A program made the position numbers and the translations under genes. The notes under the pieces are model-generated. The model did not search any database. It was not told where the DNA came from and saw only the letters and a list, made by a program, of their open reading frames with translations. From Nectonema munidae (lineage: Eukaryota; Nematomorpha; Nectonematoida; Nectonematidae), in assembly GCA_030549495.1 (NCBI GenBank), contig JAUIRK010000293.1, forward strand, positions 62,001-126,000: 64,000 nucleotides of DNA, read 5' to 3'. This document shows positions 63,341 through 64,000 of this stretch, piece after piece (the stretch's first letter is position 1; each line of letters begins with the position of its first letter).

Positions 63341-63601
63341 AACCTGTCTAACGCAGCCAACCGCTATCCAATTACTGAAGAGTGCGAGCTAAAATCAAAA
63401 AACTTAATTATGTTTATTTTTCATTTGAAAACGACAAGCATTTCGTGTTTTTTAACGTTTTTGTTTTTGTATTCTACTATAAATTTCTACTTGACTTACT
63501 GTTTTTGAAAATTTGGATTTTCTTGATAAAGCCTTTTTGTTCTTTTCATGTGATGTTCTTGTATAAATTTCTTTTAGCTGTTTATTTTTGTTTTTATTAG
63601 A

Positions 63602-63916
63602 ATTAGTTTACATTTGAAAAAATCTGAGCACTTTTTATCAAATAAAATCTCGTTTTTTGACTTAAAGTTTATATCAATATTTTACAATTACACCAATATT
63701 TTTACGAATTGCATTGTTCTGAAGGAACTGAAAAAAGATGAATTTGAAAGTTATGTTTCCGCCTCAATACTCACACTTTCCAAAGAGTTATTTAATTATG
63801 GTCATAAAAAACTTGATCAATATCACAAAGAGTTTCATACCTTAAAATCTGTAAAAGATTGGAATCAACCAATTTGTTTGTTCATTTTCGCTTTAGAATT
63901 TCTCAAAAAATTTTAA
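63602..63916 (+). CDS. Unrecognised probable terminal exon
   Basis: After a pyrimidine-rich TTTTTATTAG acceptor an open frame runs to TAA at 63916, about 104 codons. The second half is balanced and amphipathic: KDEFESYVSASILTLSKEL, then FNYGHKKLDQYHKEFHTLK and WNQPICLFIF. No ATG is needed if it is an internal or terminal exon; the first in-frame ATG is at 63614. No domain recognised. Upstream exons were not found. Confidence 0.4.
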   Translation: MSLHLKKSEHFLSNKISFFDLKFISIFYNYTNIFTNCIVLKELKKDEFESYVSASILTLSKELFNYGHKKLDQYHKEFHTLKSVKDWNQPICLFIFALEFLKKF

Positions 63917-64000
63917 AAAAATTACGTTCTATCATGGAAATACTTAAAATAAATTTACATTATTAAATGTAAATTTAAATCCCATAATTTTTATGGGAAT

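Noticed and set aside
63382-63600. Plus-strand 72-codon Phe/Leu/Val-rich ORF
   Set aside because: T-rich DNA gives Phe/Leu/Val by composition; no transmembrane-protein pattern beyond that.

Overview
The window looks like an AT-rich, intron-bearing, repeat-loaded animal nuclear genome. No operons, bacterial signals, tRNA or rRNA genes were seen. The host genes are metazoan (a LIM-homeodomain factor of the LMX1 type, a TBC1D30-type Rab GAP, an RCC1L-type beta-propeller). The mobile elements (hAT, piggyBac, MULE, Penelope-like, Jockey/CR1-like LINE, tRNA-derived SINEs) suit an arthropod, and my guess is a copepod crustacean such as a sea louse. That species guess is an inference from element style only.

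Layout. About 0.4-4.3 kb: decayed copies of an unnamed transposase-like family, a hAT-type MITE and a SINE. About 5.07-12.99 kb, plus strand: the 3' part of an LMX1-type gene. Four coding exons hold an acidic linker, the homeodomain split by a short intron, and the conserved C-terminal tail ending at 12988. Its 5.1 kb intron holds three hAT relics and several SINEs. The LIM-domain exons must lie left of the window or were not recognised. About 13.1-17.6 kb: LINE reverse-transcriptase pieces and a minus-strand Penelope-like element whose 3' end carries a hammerhead-ribozyme-like core. About 19.1-20.3 kb: a MULE relic. 22160-23377, plus: an apparently intact single-exon RCC1L-like gene. About 24.1-24.9 kb: a third copy of the unnamed transposase family.

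28263-57104, minus strand: a TBC1D30-type gene that I could reconstruct as eleven coding exons (1923 nt, 640 codons plus stop, all intron phases compatible). Its 29 kb are mostly introns filled with TTAA-flanked piggyBac-like elements (one of 3.5 kb with three internal minisatellite arrays), a piggyBac transposase relic, hAT-type MITEs, SINEs and simple repeats. About 57.2-64.0 kb is mostly AT-rich intergenic DNA with two MITE-like elements, a 410 bp fold-back element and two short unrecognised plus-strand open stretches that may be exons.

The host genes share no evident pathway. The most distinctive content is the set of TTAA-bounded mini-elements with a recurrent internal ATCGTCTGCTTT box, together with decayed piggyBac transposase sequence. 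Splice sites were placed by eye from homology remembered from the human families and from phase bookkeeping; no alignment or search was run.
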